Translations under genes and position numbers: made by a program
Shown here: piece by piece, positions 7,136 to 14,857 of the stretch
Layout: each line of letters opens with the position of its first letter
How positions within the stretch are numbered: position 1 is the stretch's first letter
NCBI RefSeq assembly: GCF_002261475.1
Contig: NZ_NEVN01000001.1
Location: 558,001-622,000 of the forward strand
Reading direction: 5' to 3'
Source of the DNA: Bordetella genomosp. 5
Lineage (GTDB): Bacteria; Pseudomonadota; Gammaproteobacteria; Burkholderiales; Burkholderiaceae_B
DNA: 64,000 nucleotides
Notes under the pieces: generated by a model
Databases searched by the model: none
What the model saw: the letters and a program-made list of their open reading frames with translations, nothing else
What the model was told of the DNA's origin: nothing

Positions 7136-9394
7136 ATGTCTGCGGTCGACGATGAGTCGGGTAGAAATGTAGTGGCAGTGGGGCTGTGCGTTGTGCTCGC
7201 AACGAGCGGCGTGCTGCTGGGCCTGGGAGGCCTCAAGCTGCTCATGCAGGGCGGCTCCGTCTATTTCCTCTGTACCGGCGTGGCCTGTGTGGCCGCGGCC
7301 CTGATGCTCTGGTTCGGTCATGCGGGATGCCTCGGCGTCTATGCCTCGATGCTGGCCTGGACGCTCGGCTGGTCGCTCTGGCAGGTCGGTCTGGATTTCT
7401 GGGCGCTCGCCGGCCGCCTGGGCCTGCTGTTCGCGCTCGGCATGGCGTTCTGGCTGCCTCCCGTCATGCGCTGGCTGGCGCCCGCGCCCCGCGTCGATCG
7501 CGCGGCGCGGCTGGTCACGATGGGGTTTGCCGTGTCGCTCGCGGGCATCGTGGTGGCCGGGGTGCTGCGCGGCAAGCCGGCCTACGAGTCGGGCCCGCAA
7601 GCCGTGCCGGCCCTGCGCGCCGACCTGCGCGACGAAGCGGGCGCGCCGCCGACCTCGCCCGACTGGCCGTACTACGGCAACGACGCCGGCGGCACGCACT
7701 ACAGCTCGTTGGCGCAGATCCGCCCCGACAACGTGGCCGGGCTGCGCGTTGCCTGGACCTACCGCACCGGCGAATGGCCCGCCGCCGACAACGAGCCGCG
7801 CCGGCTCGAGGTCACGCCGCTCAAGGTCGGCGACTCCCTCTATCTCTGTTCGGCGCGCGGTGCGCTGATCGCGCTCGATATCCGGACCGGACGCGAACGC
7901 TGGCGTCATGATCCGCACGCTGACGTGGCCGCGGCGAACGCCGCGCCGGTCGCTGATGTGTCGGGCGCCGTGGCCTGTCGTGGCGTGGCGCATCACGTCT
8001 TGCCCCGGATGGCGCCCGACGCGGTGTGCGCCGCGCGCATCTATGGCGTCACGCCCGATGCCCGTCTGCTGGCTGTCGATGCGCGCACCGGCGCACCCTG
8101 TCCGGACTTCGGCCGCGCGGGCCAGGTGGACATGCGCGACGGCGCGTCTTCGCATCGCAGCTATCACGCGACCTCGGTGCCGCAGGTGGTGCGCGGCCGC
8201 GTCGTGCTGGGCGGCTGGCTGAGCGACGGCCAGTCGGTGGGCGAGCCGGGCGGGCGCATGCGGGCCTACGACGCGCGCACGGGCGCGCTGGTCTGGTCGG
8301 TGGATCCGGACGAGGCCGGTCCGGGCCCGCGGCCTTCCGAGCCGAACGCCTGGGCTCCCATTAGCGCCGACGAAGCGCTCGGCATGATTTATGTGCCCAC
8401 CGGCAACGTGCCCGCCGATGCGGGGCTGCCGCAGGGCGCGCAGCCCCGGCGCTACGGCACGGTGCTGGCGCTCGACGCCGACACCGGGCAGCCGCGCTGG
8501 ACCTTCCAGGCCCGGCGTCATGCGCTGTGGGATTACGACGTCGCCTCGCAACCCGTGCTCACCGACTGGCCCGGCGCGCCGGGGCAGGGCCGTATTCCGG
8601 CGCTGGTGCAGGTCAGCAAGCGCGGCCAGGTGTTCGTGCTCGACCGACGCACGGGCGAGCCGTTGCCCGTGCCGGCGCTGGACATGGGCGCACAGACGGA
8701 GGGGCCGCTGCGAGAATCCGACATGTGGGGGCTCACGCCGTTCGACCACCTCTGGTGCCGGCTGCGCCTGCGTCAGGCCGCCGCCCTGCAGACCGCGCGC
8801 GTCAGCGACGCGCCGCATCTGGATCTGCCGGCCGCGATCGGCGGCGTCAACTGGGGTGGCGTCGCGCTCGATCCGCATCGCGGCGTGCTGGTGCTGAACT
8901 GGGCCCGCCTGCCGCTCTACGATCCGCCCGCCGAAGCGAGTTCGGCGTCCAGCGCCACCACGCAGGCGGCGGGTCCGTTTTTGTCGCCGCTCGGGGCGCC
9001 CTGTGCCGCCCCGCCGTATGGGCATCTGACGGCGGTGGACCTCAGGCAGGGCCGGGTGCTGTGGCAGGCCCGGCTCGGATCGGCATACGACAGCGTTCCG
9101 CTGGGTCTGCGTTCGTTTCTGCCGATACCGCTTGCCACCCGCACCGCCGGGGGCGCGTTGATCACCGGCACCGGACTGGTGTTCACCGTGGCCGCGCAGG
9201 AGCAGGCGTTGCGGGCGGTGGATGTGCGCACGGGCGATGTGCTGTGGCAGGACCGTCTTCCGGCGGGCGGACAGGCCGCGCCGATGGCCTACCAGGACGC
9301 CGATGGCCGCGCCTACGTCGTCATCGCCGCGGGCGGCCATCCGGCTGCCAGGACGCGGCCGGGCGACTATCTCATCGCGTACGCGCTGCCCTGA
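7136..9394 (+). CDS. Membrane-bound PQQ-dependent glucose/quinate dehydrogenase-like enzyme
   Basis: This 752-residue quinoprotein resembles membrane glucose dehydrogenase (Gcd), which oxidises sugars or polyols in the periplasm and passes electrons to ubiquinone. Five membrane helices fill residues 12-150, and an eight-bladed propeller follows. Shared motifs include DWPYYGNDAGGTHYSSLAQI, HALWDYD with the candidate catalytic Asp at about 466, SKRGQVFVLDRRTG with a lysine at about 495, and a C-terminal GGQAAPMAY...GDYLIAYALP. GGGGAG lies 6 nt before the chosen ATG. The length is slightly below the usual 790-800. No PQQ-synthesis genes are nearby, so cofactor supply depends on loci elsewhere. 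Glucose, quinate or another polyol cannot be told apart from sequence. Confidence 0.85.
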   Translation: MSAVDDESGRNVVAVGLCVVLATSGVLLGLGGLKLLMQGGSVYFLCTGVACVAAALMLWFGHAGCLGVYASMLAWTLGWSLWQVGLDFWALAGRLGLLFALGMAFWLPPVMRWLAPAPRVDRAARLVTMGFAVSLAGIVVAGVLRGKPAYESGPQAVPALRADLRDEAGAPPTSPDWPYYGNDAGGTHYSSLAQIRPDNVAGLRVAWTYRTGEWPAADNEPRRLEVTPLKVGDSLYLCSARGALIALDIRTGRERWRHDPHADVAAANAAPVADVSGAVACRGVAHHVLPRMAPDAVCAARIYGVTPDARLLAVDARTGAPCPDFGRAGQVDMRDGASSHRSYHATSVPQVVRGRVVLGGWLSDGQSVGEPGGRMRAYDARTGALVWSVDPDEAGPGPRPSEPNAWAPISADEALGMIYVPTGNVPADAGLPQGAQPRRYGTVLALDADTGQPRWTFQARRHALWDYDVASQPVLTDWPGAPGQGRIPALVQVSKRGQVFVLDRRTGEPLPVPALDMGAQTEGPLRESDMWGLTPFDHLWCRLRLRQAAALQTARVSDAPHLDLPAAIGGVNWGGVALDPHRGVLVLNWARLPLYDPPAEASSASSATTQAAGPFLSPLGAPCAAPPYGHLTAVDLRQGRVLWQARLGSAYDSVPLGLRSFLPIPLATRTAGGALITGTGLVFTVAAQEQALRAVDVRTGDVLWQDRLPAGGQAAPMAYQDADGRAYVVIAAGGHPAARTRPGDYLIAYALP

Positions 9395-9448
9395 CTCACC
9401 CAGCGGACGCCGATACATTGATTTCCACCCCTGGCCGGCGTTCTGAAA

Positions 9449-9481
9449 TATTATTTAACTTATCTGTTTCAGTATTTAACA
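9449..9481. promoter_or_regulatory. AT-rich direct repeats upstream of the small unknown gene
   Basis: TATTTAAC occurs at 9452-9459 and 9473-9480, 21 bp apart, in a notably AT-rich stretch of a GC-rich genome. On the minus strand the sites read AGTTAAATAATA and TGTTAAATACTG. They resemble two sites upstream of the neighbouring XRE gene, suggesting one regulator acts at both promoters. Confidence 0.4.
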
Positions 9482-9565
9482 CTGACGCTGGCGGCGGGGG
9501 CTCGCCTCGACTCGCCGGTGAGATGCGCGCAACACAGCGCGCGGTATGACCCAGGGGAGGGCATC

Positions 9566-9925
9566 ATGCAGAACGAACATCCCGGCGCCCAGGAGCAATC
9601 GGATCGGAGTGCGCAACAGCCGCAAGAGACGGCAGGGCGGGGCGAAGCCGGCGCGGATCGGCTAGTGCAGGCACTGCAGGCGTCTCGATCCGTCGCGATC
9701 GGCTTGCGCAGCCTGCTGAGCATTCTTCAAGAGGATCTGTCGCGGAGCTTTTATGCGCCGGAGCCCGGCAGGCCGCTCGATGTGGCGAGAGCCGACGCGC
9801 TGTTCGAGCTGGCCGGCGTCTCGCTCGACCTGCTCAACGACAAACTCGAACACGTGGCCGATTCGCTGGCCGCCAGCGCGCGACGACTGTCCGCCGACCC
9901 TCAGCAACCACAGGAATCGATATAA
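9566..9925 (+). CDS. Small soluble protein of unknown function
   Basis: I do not recognise this 119-residue product. It is acidic and Gln-rich over the first 35 residues and predicted largely helical after that, with hydrophobic heptad-like spacing around residues 35-60 and 78-105. It has no signal peptide and no membrane segment. A strong ribosome site (GGGGAGG, 5 nt spacer) supports the ATG at 9566. Its last 25 bases overlap the end of the convergent XRE regulator gene. The AT-rich promoter region carries a motif also found upstream of that regulator, so it may be a target of it. Function unknown. Confidence 0.65.
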   Translation: MQNEHPGAQEQSDRSAQQPQETAGRGEAGADRLVQALQASRSVAIGLRSLLSILQEDLSRSFYAPEPGRPLDVARADALFELAGVSLDLLNDKLEHVADSLAASARRLSADPQQPQESI

Positions 9926-10272
9926 GCCGCCAGCAGAATTTCGATCTGACGCTTTTGCTGGGGTTTTAGGCGCGAATATCGAGCGAAATCAATATTGCGG
10001 AAGGGCCAGCGCGAATCGGCGGCGGTCGATTGCGGGTATTGCGGCACGGGGGCGGGATGGGGCGCGGACGCGTCTCCCTCGCCCAGCCAGACGGGCGACA
10101 CGTTCAGCACCTGCGCCAGTTTGAGCAAAGCCGTGCCCGACGGATGCATCCGCTGGCCGCTTTCGTAATTGCCGATGGCGCTGGGCGTGAGGCCACTGAT
10201 TTCGGCCAGTTCTTTTTGAGTCCAGCCGCGATGTGCCCTGGCGTCGCGGAGACGATCGCTAAACGTACTCAC
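9901..10272 (-). CDS. XRE-family helix-turn-helix transcriptional regulator
   Basis: The 123-residue regulator has a Cro/CI-type HTH at residues 5-62 (DARAHRGWTQKELAEISGL, then SAIGNYESGQRMHPS) and a short C-terminal segment containing a predicted helix (RLKPQQKRQIEILLAAYI). The layout resembles small phage-type or stress-linked repressors. There is no peptidase domain. It is convergent with, and overlaps by 25 bp, the small unknown gene, and it is divergent from a degenerate response regulator. AT-rich motif copies in its own promoter suggest autoregulation. Confidence 0.85.
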   Translation of the reverse strand: MSTFSDRLRDARAHRGWTQKELAEISGLTPSAIGNYESGQRMHPSGTALLKLAQVLNVSPVWLGEGDASAPHPAPVPQYPQSTAADSRWPFRNIDFARYSRLKPQQKRQIEILLAAYIDSCGC

Positions 10273-10275
10273 CCT

Positions 10276-10318
10276 GATTATTAAACTGTCCGGCCATGTT
10301 CGGTTAGTGATTAAAACA
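10276..10318. promoter_or_regulatory. AT-rich motif pair upstream of the XRE regulator
   Basis: On the minus strand the sites AGTTTAATAATC (10287 to 10276) and TGTTTTAATCAC (10318 to 10307) lie directly upstream of the XRE start codon at 10272. They resemble the pair at 9449-9481. Their placement fits an autoregulatory operator; this is pattern-based only. Confidence 0.4.
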
Positions 10319-10462
10319 TATGAAATCTGCGCGATCCATATCGGAAAAGGTGCGAGCGAAAAGGGTTTACCCGCAGCCTGTGATCGCGGGTTTTACTTGA
10401 TGCTTGAATTAAGTCGGGAAAATCCTAGGCCGTCTGCATACACGACTGTGTTTAACTCATGA

Positions 10463-10476
10463 AACACGATCGTGTT
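10463..10476. promoter_or_regulatory. Perfect 14-bp palindrome upstream of the degenerate response regulator
   Basis: AACACGATCGTGTT is a perfect dyad, and a related half (CACGACTGTG) lies 24 bp before its core at 10441-10450. If translation starts at 10537, as the ribosome site suggests, the dyad falls in the promoter or leader and could be an operator. Confidence 0.4.
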
Positions 10477-10536
10477 CAGGGCGGTATGTCGTTCGACCGC
10501 CTGTTGGGCCGCGAATGTTCTGCAGGCGGAGTCGCC

Positions 10537-11292
10537 ATGAGTACGCTTACGCCGTCCGTTTTGTTGTGCGCCGAAGGGGCGGGCCCGCACCGCCTCGGTA
10601 TCTGGCTGTCCCGCTCGGGCTTCGAGGTGCGGGAGTGCAATGACGTCGCCGCGCTGTTTGCGGTGCATGCGGCCCATCGCTGCGCCTTCGTCGTGCTCGC
10701 CGCGCCTCATGCCGACGTGCTGATCGCTGCTGCCCGCCTGCGCACCTTGCATCCCGGCCTGGGCATCGTCGCCATGACGCGCGCCGTGCCGCCCGAGATG
10801 CGGGTGCAGTTGCTGCTGTGCGGGGTGGACGCCTGCGTCGATCGGGAGACCAGCGAACGCGAAGTCGCGGCGGTCCTGCACGCGCTGGCGCGGCGCTGGA
10901 CCAGCCCGCTGGCCGACGCCTTCGGCCGGGCGGTGGGCAATGTCGTCGACGAGCAGAGCACGACGCCGAGGCCCGGCGTCCCGCCCGTGGGCAACACCTG
11001 GCGCTTGCAGGACGACGGTTGGGTGCTGGTGAGTCCGAGCAACTGCCGTCTCGCCCTGAGCGGAAGCGAACGCGCGCTGGTCGGCGCCTTGATGCAGGCG
11101 CCCACGCAGCGCCTGAGCCGCCACGAGCTGATGGATGCCGTCGACGTGCGGCCGGGCCGCAGCGGTGCCACGCGGCTGCGCTACGTCGACGTGCTGGTGT
11201 GCCGCCTGCGGCGCAAGGCGGCGGGGCACGATCTGCGTCTGCCCATCCGCGCCGTGCACGGCTGGGGCTATATGTTCAGTGCGGCGGCCTAG
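10537..11292 (+). CDS. Atypical OmpR-like regulator with degenerate receiver domain
   Basis: The 251-residue protein has a receiver-like fold (about residues 5-120) and a C-terminal OmpR/PhoB winged helix (about 155-250, ending RAVHGWGYMF). The receiver lacks the usual signalling residues. The strand that should end in the phosphorylated Asp reads FVVLAAPHADV (around residue 55), the N-terminal acidic pair is reduced to one Glu, and the conserved lysine region reads CVDRETS. It is therefore unlikely to be controlled by phosphorylation. GGCGGAG before the ATG at 10537 supports this start; ATGs at 10459 and 10486 lack one. No sensor kinase gene is adjacent. Targets unknown. Confidence 0.75.
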   Translation: MSTLTPSVLLCAEGAGPHRLGIWLSRSGFEVRECNDVAALFAVHAAHRCAFVVLAAPHADVLIAAARLRTLHPGLGIVAMTRAVPPEMRVQLLLCGVDACVDRETSEREVAAVLHALARRWTSPLADAFGRAVGNVVDEQSTTPRPGVPPVGNTWRLQDDGWVLVSPSNCRLALSGSERALVGALMQAPTQRLSRHELMDAVDVRPGRSGATRLRYVDVLVCRLRRKAAGHDLRLPIRAVHGWGYMFSAAA

Positions 11293-11322
11293 GCGCCGCC
11301 GCTCCGCGAGCCTCCTAGAACC

Positions 11323-11592
11323 TTAAGGCCGATGCTTCGCCGGGCCGCTGTCCGGCTCGAAATCCTCGCCGGGCTCGGGGGCGCGCGAGGTGTCCAGCAT
11401 GTCGTCTTCGCCCGCCGGTACGCCCGGGTCGCCGGGCTCGTTCATCACCCGGCCTTCGCGCGGCATGCCGGCCACCGTGGGCGGCGACTCCGGCATCGGC
11501 ATCTTGCCGGTCCCTTTCACCGGATCGGCGGCGCGGGGCGCGGCGGGGGCCGCGGCGTCGGGCGGCACAGAGGCGTGAATCGTTTTCGTCAT
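11323..11592 (-). CDS. Small Pro/Asp-rich, probably disordered protein
   Basis: The 89-residue product is rich in Pro, Ala, Gly, Asp and Glu, with no hydrophobic core, signal or membrane segment. It is predicted to be disordered. A good AGGAG ribosome site sits 7 nt upstream of the ATG, which is the main reason to accept it as a gene. It is convergent with the degenerate response regulator. I do not recognise a family; it could be a small stress-related protein, but nothing in the sequence shows this. Confidence 0.55.
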   Translation of the reverse strand: MTKTIHASVPPDAAAPAAPRAADPVKGTGKMPMPESPPTVAGMPREGRVMNEPGDPGVPAGEDDMLDTSRAPEPGEDFEPDSGPAKHRP

Positions 11593-11727
11593 GATGCGGC
11601 TCCTGGAATTGCGGCGTGGCGCAGGGGCGCCAAGCCCGTCACCTTCATCCTAGGAGTCCGCGCGGCCCGTCGCAGTGACCAGGTGTGAAAAGCTGCAAGC
11701 CCACGCGTACAGGCCCTGCCCCCCACC

Positions 11728-11733
11728 TATAAT
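11728..11733 (+). promoter_or_regulatory. Candidate -10 element of nadQ
   Basis: A perfect TATAAT lies 27 bp before the nadQ GTG, giving a leader of about 20 nt. No convincing -35 element is present at the right spacing, so the promoter may need an activator or be weak. Confidence 0.4.
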
Positions 11734-11760
11734 GGGGACGCCGCCCGGACCCCATTCATC

Positions 11761-12690
11761 GTGACCGACACCTTCGAACGCAACGTTACCGCCGAGCTCG
11801 TCGCCGTGCTGATCGCCGTGACGGCGGGCGAGCCGCGCGTGCTCACGACCGATGGCGGACAGGCGCTGCCGGCGGGGCCCTTCGAGTTGAGCCACCGTTC
11901 GTTGCAGGCCGGCATGCGCGATTGGGTCGAGACGCAGACCCATCATCCGCTCGGCTATGTCGAGCAGCTCTACACGTTCGCCGACCGCGACCGTTCCGAT
12001 GCGGTGGGTGCGCGCGTCATCTCGGTCAGCTATCTCGGCCTCACGCGCGAAGCGGGCGAAACCGGCGTCGCGCAGGTGGGCTGGCAGGACTGGTACCGCT
12101 ACTTTCCCTGGGAAGATCATCGGGCCGGCGCGCCCGCGATGCTCGCGGAGCATATCGAGCCCGCGCTCAACGCCTGGATCGCGCAGGCCGGCGACGCCAC
12201 CGTGGCCGCGCAGCGGCGTCAGCGCGTGAACCTGACCTTCGGACTGGACGGTGCGTCCTGGAACGAAGACATGCTGCTGCAGCGCTACGAACTGCTGTTC
12301 GAGGCCGGGCTCGTGCCCGAGGCGCAGCGCCGCGGCCAAACCGCGCCCACGCTGCCGGGGCAGGCCATGCATCACGACCACCGGCGCATCCTCGCCACCG
12401 GCATGGCCCGGCTGCGTGCCAAGATCAAGTATCGGCCGGTGGTGTTCGAACTCATGCCGCCCGAGTTCACGCTGCTGCAGCTCCAGCTCGCCGTCGAGGC
12501 GCTGGCGGGGCGGGGCCTGCACAAGCAGAATTTCCGCCGGCTCATCGAACAGCAGGATCTGGTCGAAGAGACCGGCGGCATGGCCACCGGCACGGCCGGG
12601 CGGCCGGCCAAGCTGTTCCGCTTTCGCCGGGATGTGCTGGCCGAGCGCGCGATCGCCGGCAGCAAGCTGCCGCTCGCCCGGCAGGTCTAG
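11761..12690 (+). CDS. nadQ: NadQ-type Nudix-fold transcriptional regulator of NAD synthesis
   Basis: The 309-residue protein has a Nudix-like N-terminal domain without a catalytic Nudix box (residues about 5-160, with MRDWVETQTHHPLGYVEQLY followed by TFADRDR). A C-terminal winged helix (about 225-300; RPVVFELMP, LHKQNFRRLIEQQDLV, then GRPAKLFRF) completes it. This is the architecture of NrtR/NadQ regulators, which sense an NAD-related metabolite through the Nudix fold and repress NAD biosynthesis genes. nadC lies directly downstream behind two palindromic operator-like sites, which supports the assignment. Translation begins at a GTG with no obvious ribosome site. Confidence 0.82.
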   Translation: MTDTFERNVTAELVAVLIAVTAGEPRVLTTDGGQALPAGPFELSHRSLQAGMRDWVETQTHHPLGYVEQLYTFADRDRSDAVGARVISVSYLGLTREAGETGVAQVGWQDWYRYFPWEDHRAGAPAMLAEHIEPALNAWIAQAGDATVAAQRRQRVNLTFGLDGASWNEDMLLQRYELLFEAGLVPEAQRRGQTAPTLPGQAMHHDHRRILATGMARLRAKIKYRPVVFELMPPEFTLLQLQLAVEALAGRGLHKQNFRRLIEQQDLVEETGGMATGTAGRPAKLFRFRRDVLAERAIAGSKLPLARQV

Positions 12691-12738
12691 CCCGGGGGCG
12701 GGTCCGTCGGGGCTATGCCCGACATGCTGCGCCGCGGC

Positions 12739-12768
12739 TTGACAACGCTTTATGCTCAGGAATAGCAT
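12739..12768 (+). promoter_or_regulatory. Sigma-70-type promoter of nadC
   Basis: A perfect -35 TTGACA (12739-12744), an 18-bp spacer and a -10 TAGCAT (12763-12768) precede nadC. Operator 1 (12751-12769) covers the spacer and -10, the classic position for a repressor. Confidence 0.7.
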
Positions 12769-12769
12769 A
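12751..12769. promoter_or_regulatory. Palindromic operator 1, likely NadQ site
   Basis: The 19-bp dyad TATGCT-N7-AGCATA lies inside the nadC promoter. It is closely related to a second dyad at 12810-12828; both fit an ATGCTCA-N3-TGAGCAT pattern. Assignment to NadQ rests on adjacency. Confidence 0.7.
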
Positions 12770-12809
12770 ATTTATCGATCCGGCCAGACGCCTTTTTTTT
12801 ACGCCCACA

Positions 12810-12828
12810 AATACTCAAAATGAGCATA
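12810..12828. promoter_or_regulatory. Palindromic operator 2 overlapping the nadC start codon
   Basis: TACTCA-AAA-TGAGCA pairs around position 12819 and includes the nadC ATG (12820). Its centre is 59 bp from operator 1, close to whole helical turns, which would allow cooperative binding or looping. Confidence 0.6.
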
Positions 12829-13707
12829 AAAACCGAAGTGCCCGCCTTCTCCTCCCGCATCACGCAGGTGCCGCCCTTGCCGAGCGTAATGCTCGAGCCC
12901 CTGGTCCGTGCCACCCTGCTCGAAGACCTCGGACGCGCGGGAGACATCACCACCGATGCCATCGTGCCGGCCGAGTCGCGCGGCCGGACCCGTCTGGTGG
13001 CGCGGCAGGCCGGAGTGCTCGCCGGGCTCGACCTGGCGCGCCTGGCGTTCCGCCTGGTCGATCCCGAGATCGGCTTTCGGGCGCTGCTGGCGGACGGGGC
13101 GCGTCTCGAGGCGGGCAGCGAGATTGCCGTGATCGAAGGGCCCGCCCGCGGCATGCTCACGGCCGAGCGCACCGCGCTCAACTTCCTCGGGCATCTGAGC
13201 GGCGTGGCGACCGCGACCGCGTCGATCGCCGACGCGATTGCGCAGTACCGGTGCAAAGTCACCTGCACGCGCAAGACGCTGCCGGGTCTGCGCGCGGTGC
13301 AGAAGTACGCCGTGCGCGTGGGCGGCGGCAGCAATCACCGCTATGGGCTCGACGACGCGGTGCTGATCAAGGACAACCACGTGGCCCTGGCCGGCGGCGT
13401 ACGCGAGGCCGTCGAACGTGCCCGCGCCGCGGTCGGCCACATGGTCAAGATCGAGCTCGAGGTCGACACGCTGGCGCAGCTCGAAGAGGCGCTGGCGCTG
13501 GGCGTCGACGTCGTCTTGCTCGACAACATGGATCCGCCGACCCTGCGTGATGCCGTCGCCATGGTCGACGGCCGCGCCATCACCGAGGCCTCCGGGCGCA
13601 TCACGCCCGAGACGGCGCCGGCCATCGCGGCCACGGGCGTCGATCTGATGGCCGTGGGCTGGCTCACGCACAGCGCGCGCGTGCTGGACATCGGTCTGGA
13701 CAGCTGA
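12820..13707 (+). CDS. nadC: Quinolinate phosphoribosyltransferase (nicotinate-nucleotide pyrophosphorylase)
   Basis: NadC converts quinolinate and PRPP to nicotinate mononucleotide, the entry to NAD by the de novo route. The 295-residue product carries the family blocks in order: [68 protein letters not shown] and DVVLLDNM, with basic residues for the diacid substrate. The ATG at 12820 lies within operator 2 and lacks a good ribosome site, so a short-leader start or the internal ATG near 12889 is possible. nadA and nadB are not in this window. The regulator upstream is NadQ-type. Confidence 0.93.
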   Translation: MSIKTEVPAFSSRITQVPPLPSVMLEPLVRATLLEDLGRAGDITTDAIVPAESRGRTRLVARQAGVLAGLDLARLAFRLVDPEIGFRALLADGARLEAGSEIAVIEGPARGMLTAERTALNFLGHLSGVATATASIADAIAQYRCKVTCTRKTLPGLRAVQKYAVRVGGGSNHRYGLDDAVLIKDNHVALAGGVREAVERARAAVGHMVKIELEVDTLAQLEEALALGVDVVLLDNMDPPTLRDAVAMVDGRAITEASGRITPETAPAIAATGVDLMAVGWLTHSARVLDIGLDS

Positions 13708-13778
13708 GGCGCCGCACCTACGCGGACAGCTCGTAGCCAGCAAGCCTGCCGGCCCGCGAGCGTCCGCCCTGAACGATC

Positions 13779-14774
13779 ATGAAAACGAAATCGATCCTCG
13801 CCATGGCCATGCTGGGCCTCGCGCTGGGCGTGGCGGTCTGGAGCGCGCGTGGCGCGGCGACCTCCGCGGCGCGCGCCGCGGTCTATCCCGACCATCCGAT
13901 CACCATCGTCGTCACCTTTCCGCCGGGCGGGGGCACGGATCTGCTTGCCCGCAAGATCGGCGCCGCGCTGGCCGAAGACATCGGCCAGCCCGTGGTCGTG
14001 GAAAACCGGCCGGGCGCCAGCGGCAATATCGGCGCGCGCGCCGTGGCCCAGGCCGCGCCGGATGGCTACACGCTATTGATGGTGAACAGCTCGTTCGCCA
14101 TCACGCCGGGCGTGTTCAGCAAGCTGGATTTTTCGCCCGAGCAGGATTTCGCCGCCGTGATCAACGTGGCCTTCGTGCCCTCGGTAATCGTGACGCGTGC
14201 GGACGCCGGTTTTACCGACCTGCCCGCCGTGCTGGCGCGCGATCCGGCCGGCAAGACCGTGCCTTACGCATCGTGCGGCAATGGCACGCCCCAGCATCTG
14301 GCGGGCGAAATGCTGCGTCTGCGCAGCGGCGCGCCGTTGCAACAGGTGCCGTACAAGGGCTGCGGCCCCGCGCTGACCGATGTGCTGTCGGGCCATGTGC
14401 CGCTGGGTATCGTCACGGCGTCGAGCGCGGTGCCTTTCATCGAGAGCGGCCGCCTGCGCGCACTGGCGGTGAGCTCCGCCGAGCGCTCGCTGCTGCTGCC
14501 CGAGGTCCCGGCGGTGGCCGAGTTCGACATGGCGGGCTACGAGCTCAACCAGTGGCACGGCCTGCTCGCGCCGGCCGGCACACCGCCCGAGGTGATCGAC
14601 AGACTGAACGCCGCGGTGGCCGCGATCATGGCCCGGCCGGGCCTGCGCAACCACCTGCTGGATCTGGGCTTTGCGCCCACCGCGTCGAGCGCGGCCGAGT
14701 TCGATCGGCTGGTGCGCGCCGACATCGCGCGCTTCACCGCGCTCACGCAATCGCTCGGCCTGCGAGTCGACTGA
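13779..14774 (+). CDS. Bug-family periplasmic binding protein with a cysteine pair
   Basis: The 331-residue receptor has a signal segment (residues 1-34), then VYPDHPITIVVTFPPGGGTD and ENRPGASGNIGARAVAQAA. The two ligand loops read YASCGNGTPQHLAGE and VPYKGCGPALTD. The Cys in each loop replaces the small residue (Ala or Ser) usual at that place, for example in the other Bug protein of this window. The two cysteines could form a disulfide across the pocket. It lies 70 bp after nadC on the same strand. A nicotinate- or quinolinate-like ligand is a reasonable guess, since a Bordetella Bug protein is reported to bind nicotinamide-type ligands, but this is inference. Confidence 0.88.
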   Translation: MKTKSILAMAMLGLALGVAVWSARGAATSAARAAVYPDHPITIVVTFPPGGGTDLLARKIGAALAEDIGQPVVVENRPGASGNIGARAVAQAAPDGYTLLMVNSSFAITPGVFSKLDFSPEQDFAAVINVAFVPSVIVTRADAGFTDLPAVLARDPAGKTVPYASCGNGTPQHLAGEMLRLRSGAPLQQVPYKGCGPALTDVLSGHVPLGIVTASSAVPFIESGRLRALAVSSAERSLLLPEVPAVAEFDMAGYELNQWHGLLAPAGTPPEVIDRLNAAVAAIMARPGLRNHLLDLGFAPTASSAAEFDRLVRADIARFTALTQSLGLRVD

Positions 14775-14783
14775 CAACGCAAC

Positions 14784-14803
14784 GGGCCGCCCGAAGGCGG
14801 CCC
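14784..14803. terminator. Bidirectional hairpin between Bug and DUF533 genes
   Basis: A perfect 8-bp stem GGGCCGCC/GGCGGCCC closes a CGAA loop, 9 nt after the Bug stop and between convergent genes. No U-run follows on either strand, so termination may be partial or factor-assisted. Confidence 0.55.
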
Positions 14804-14857
14804 GCGCGGATGCGATGTAGCCCGGCTCGGCGGTACGTCGAATCGGTCGGCAGCGCC

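Noticed and set aside
6968-9418. 816-codon open frame opposite the PQQ dehydrogenase
   Set aside because: Arg/His/Gly-rich without motifs; the plus-strand frame carries the complete dehydrogenase signatures.
10459-10536. Upstream ATG for the degenerate response regulator
   Set aside because: No ribosome site; the palindrome at 10463-10476 would then be coding, and the receiver fold starts after 10537.
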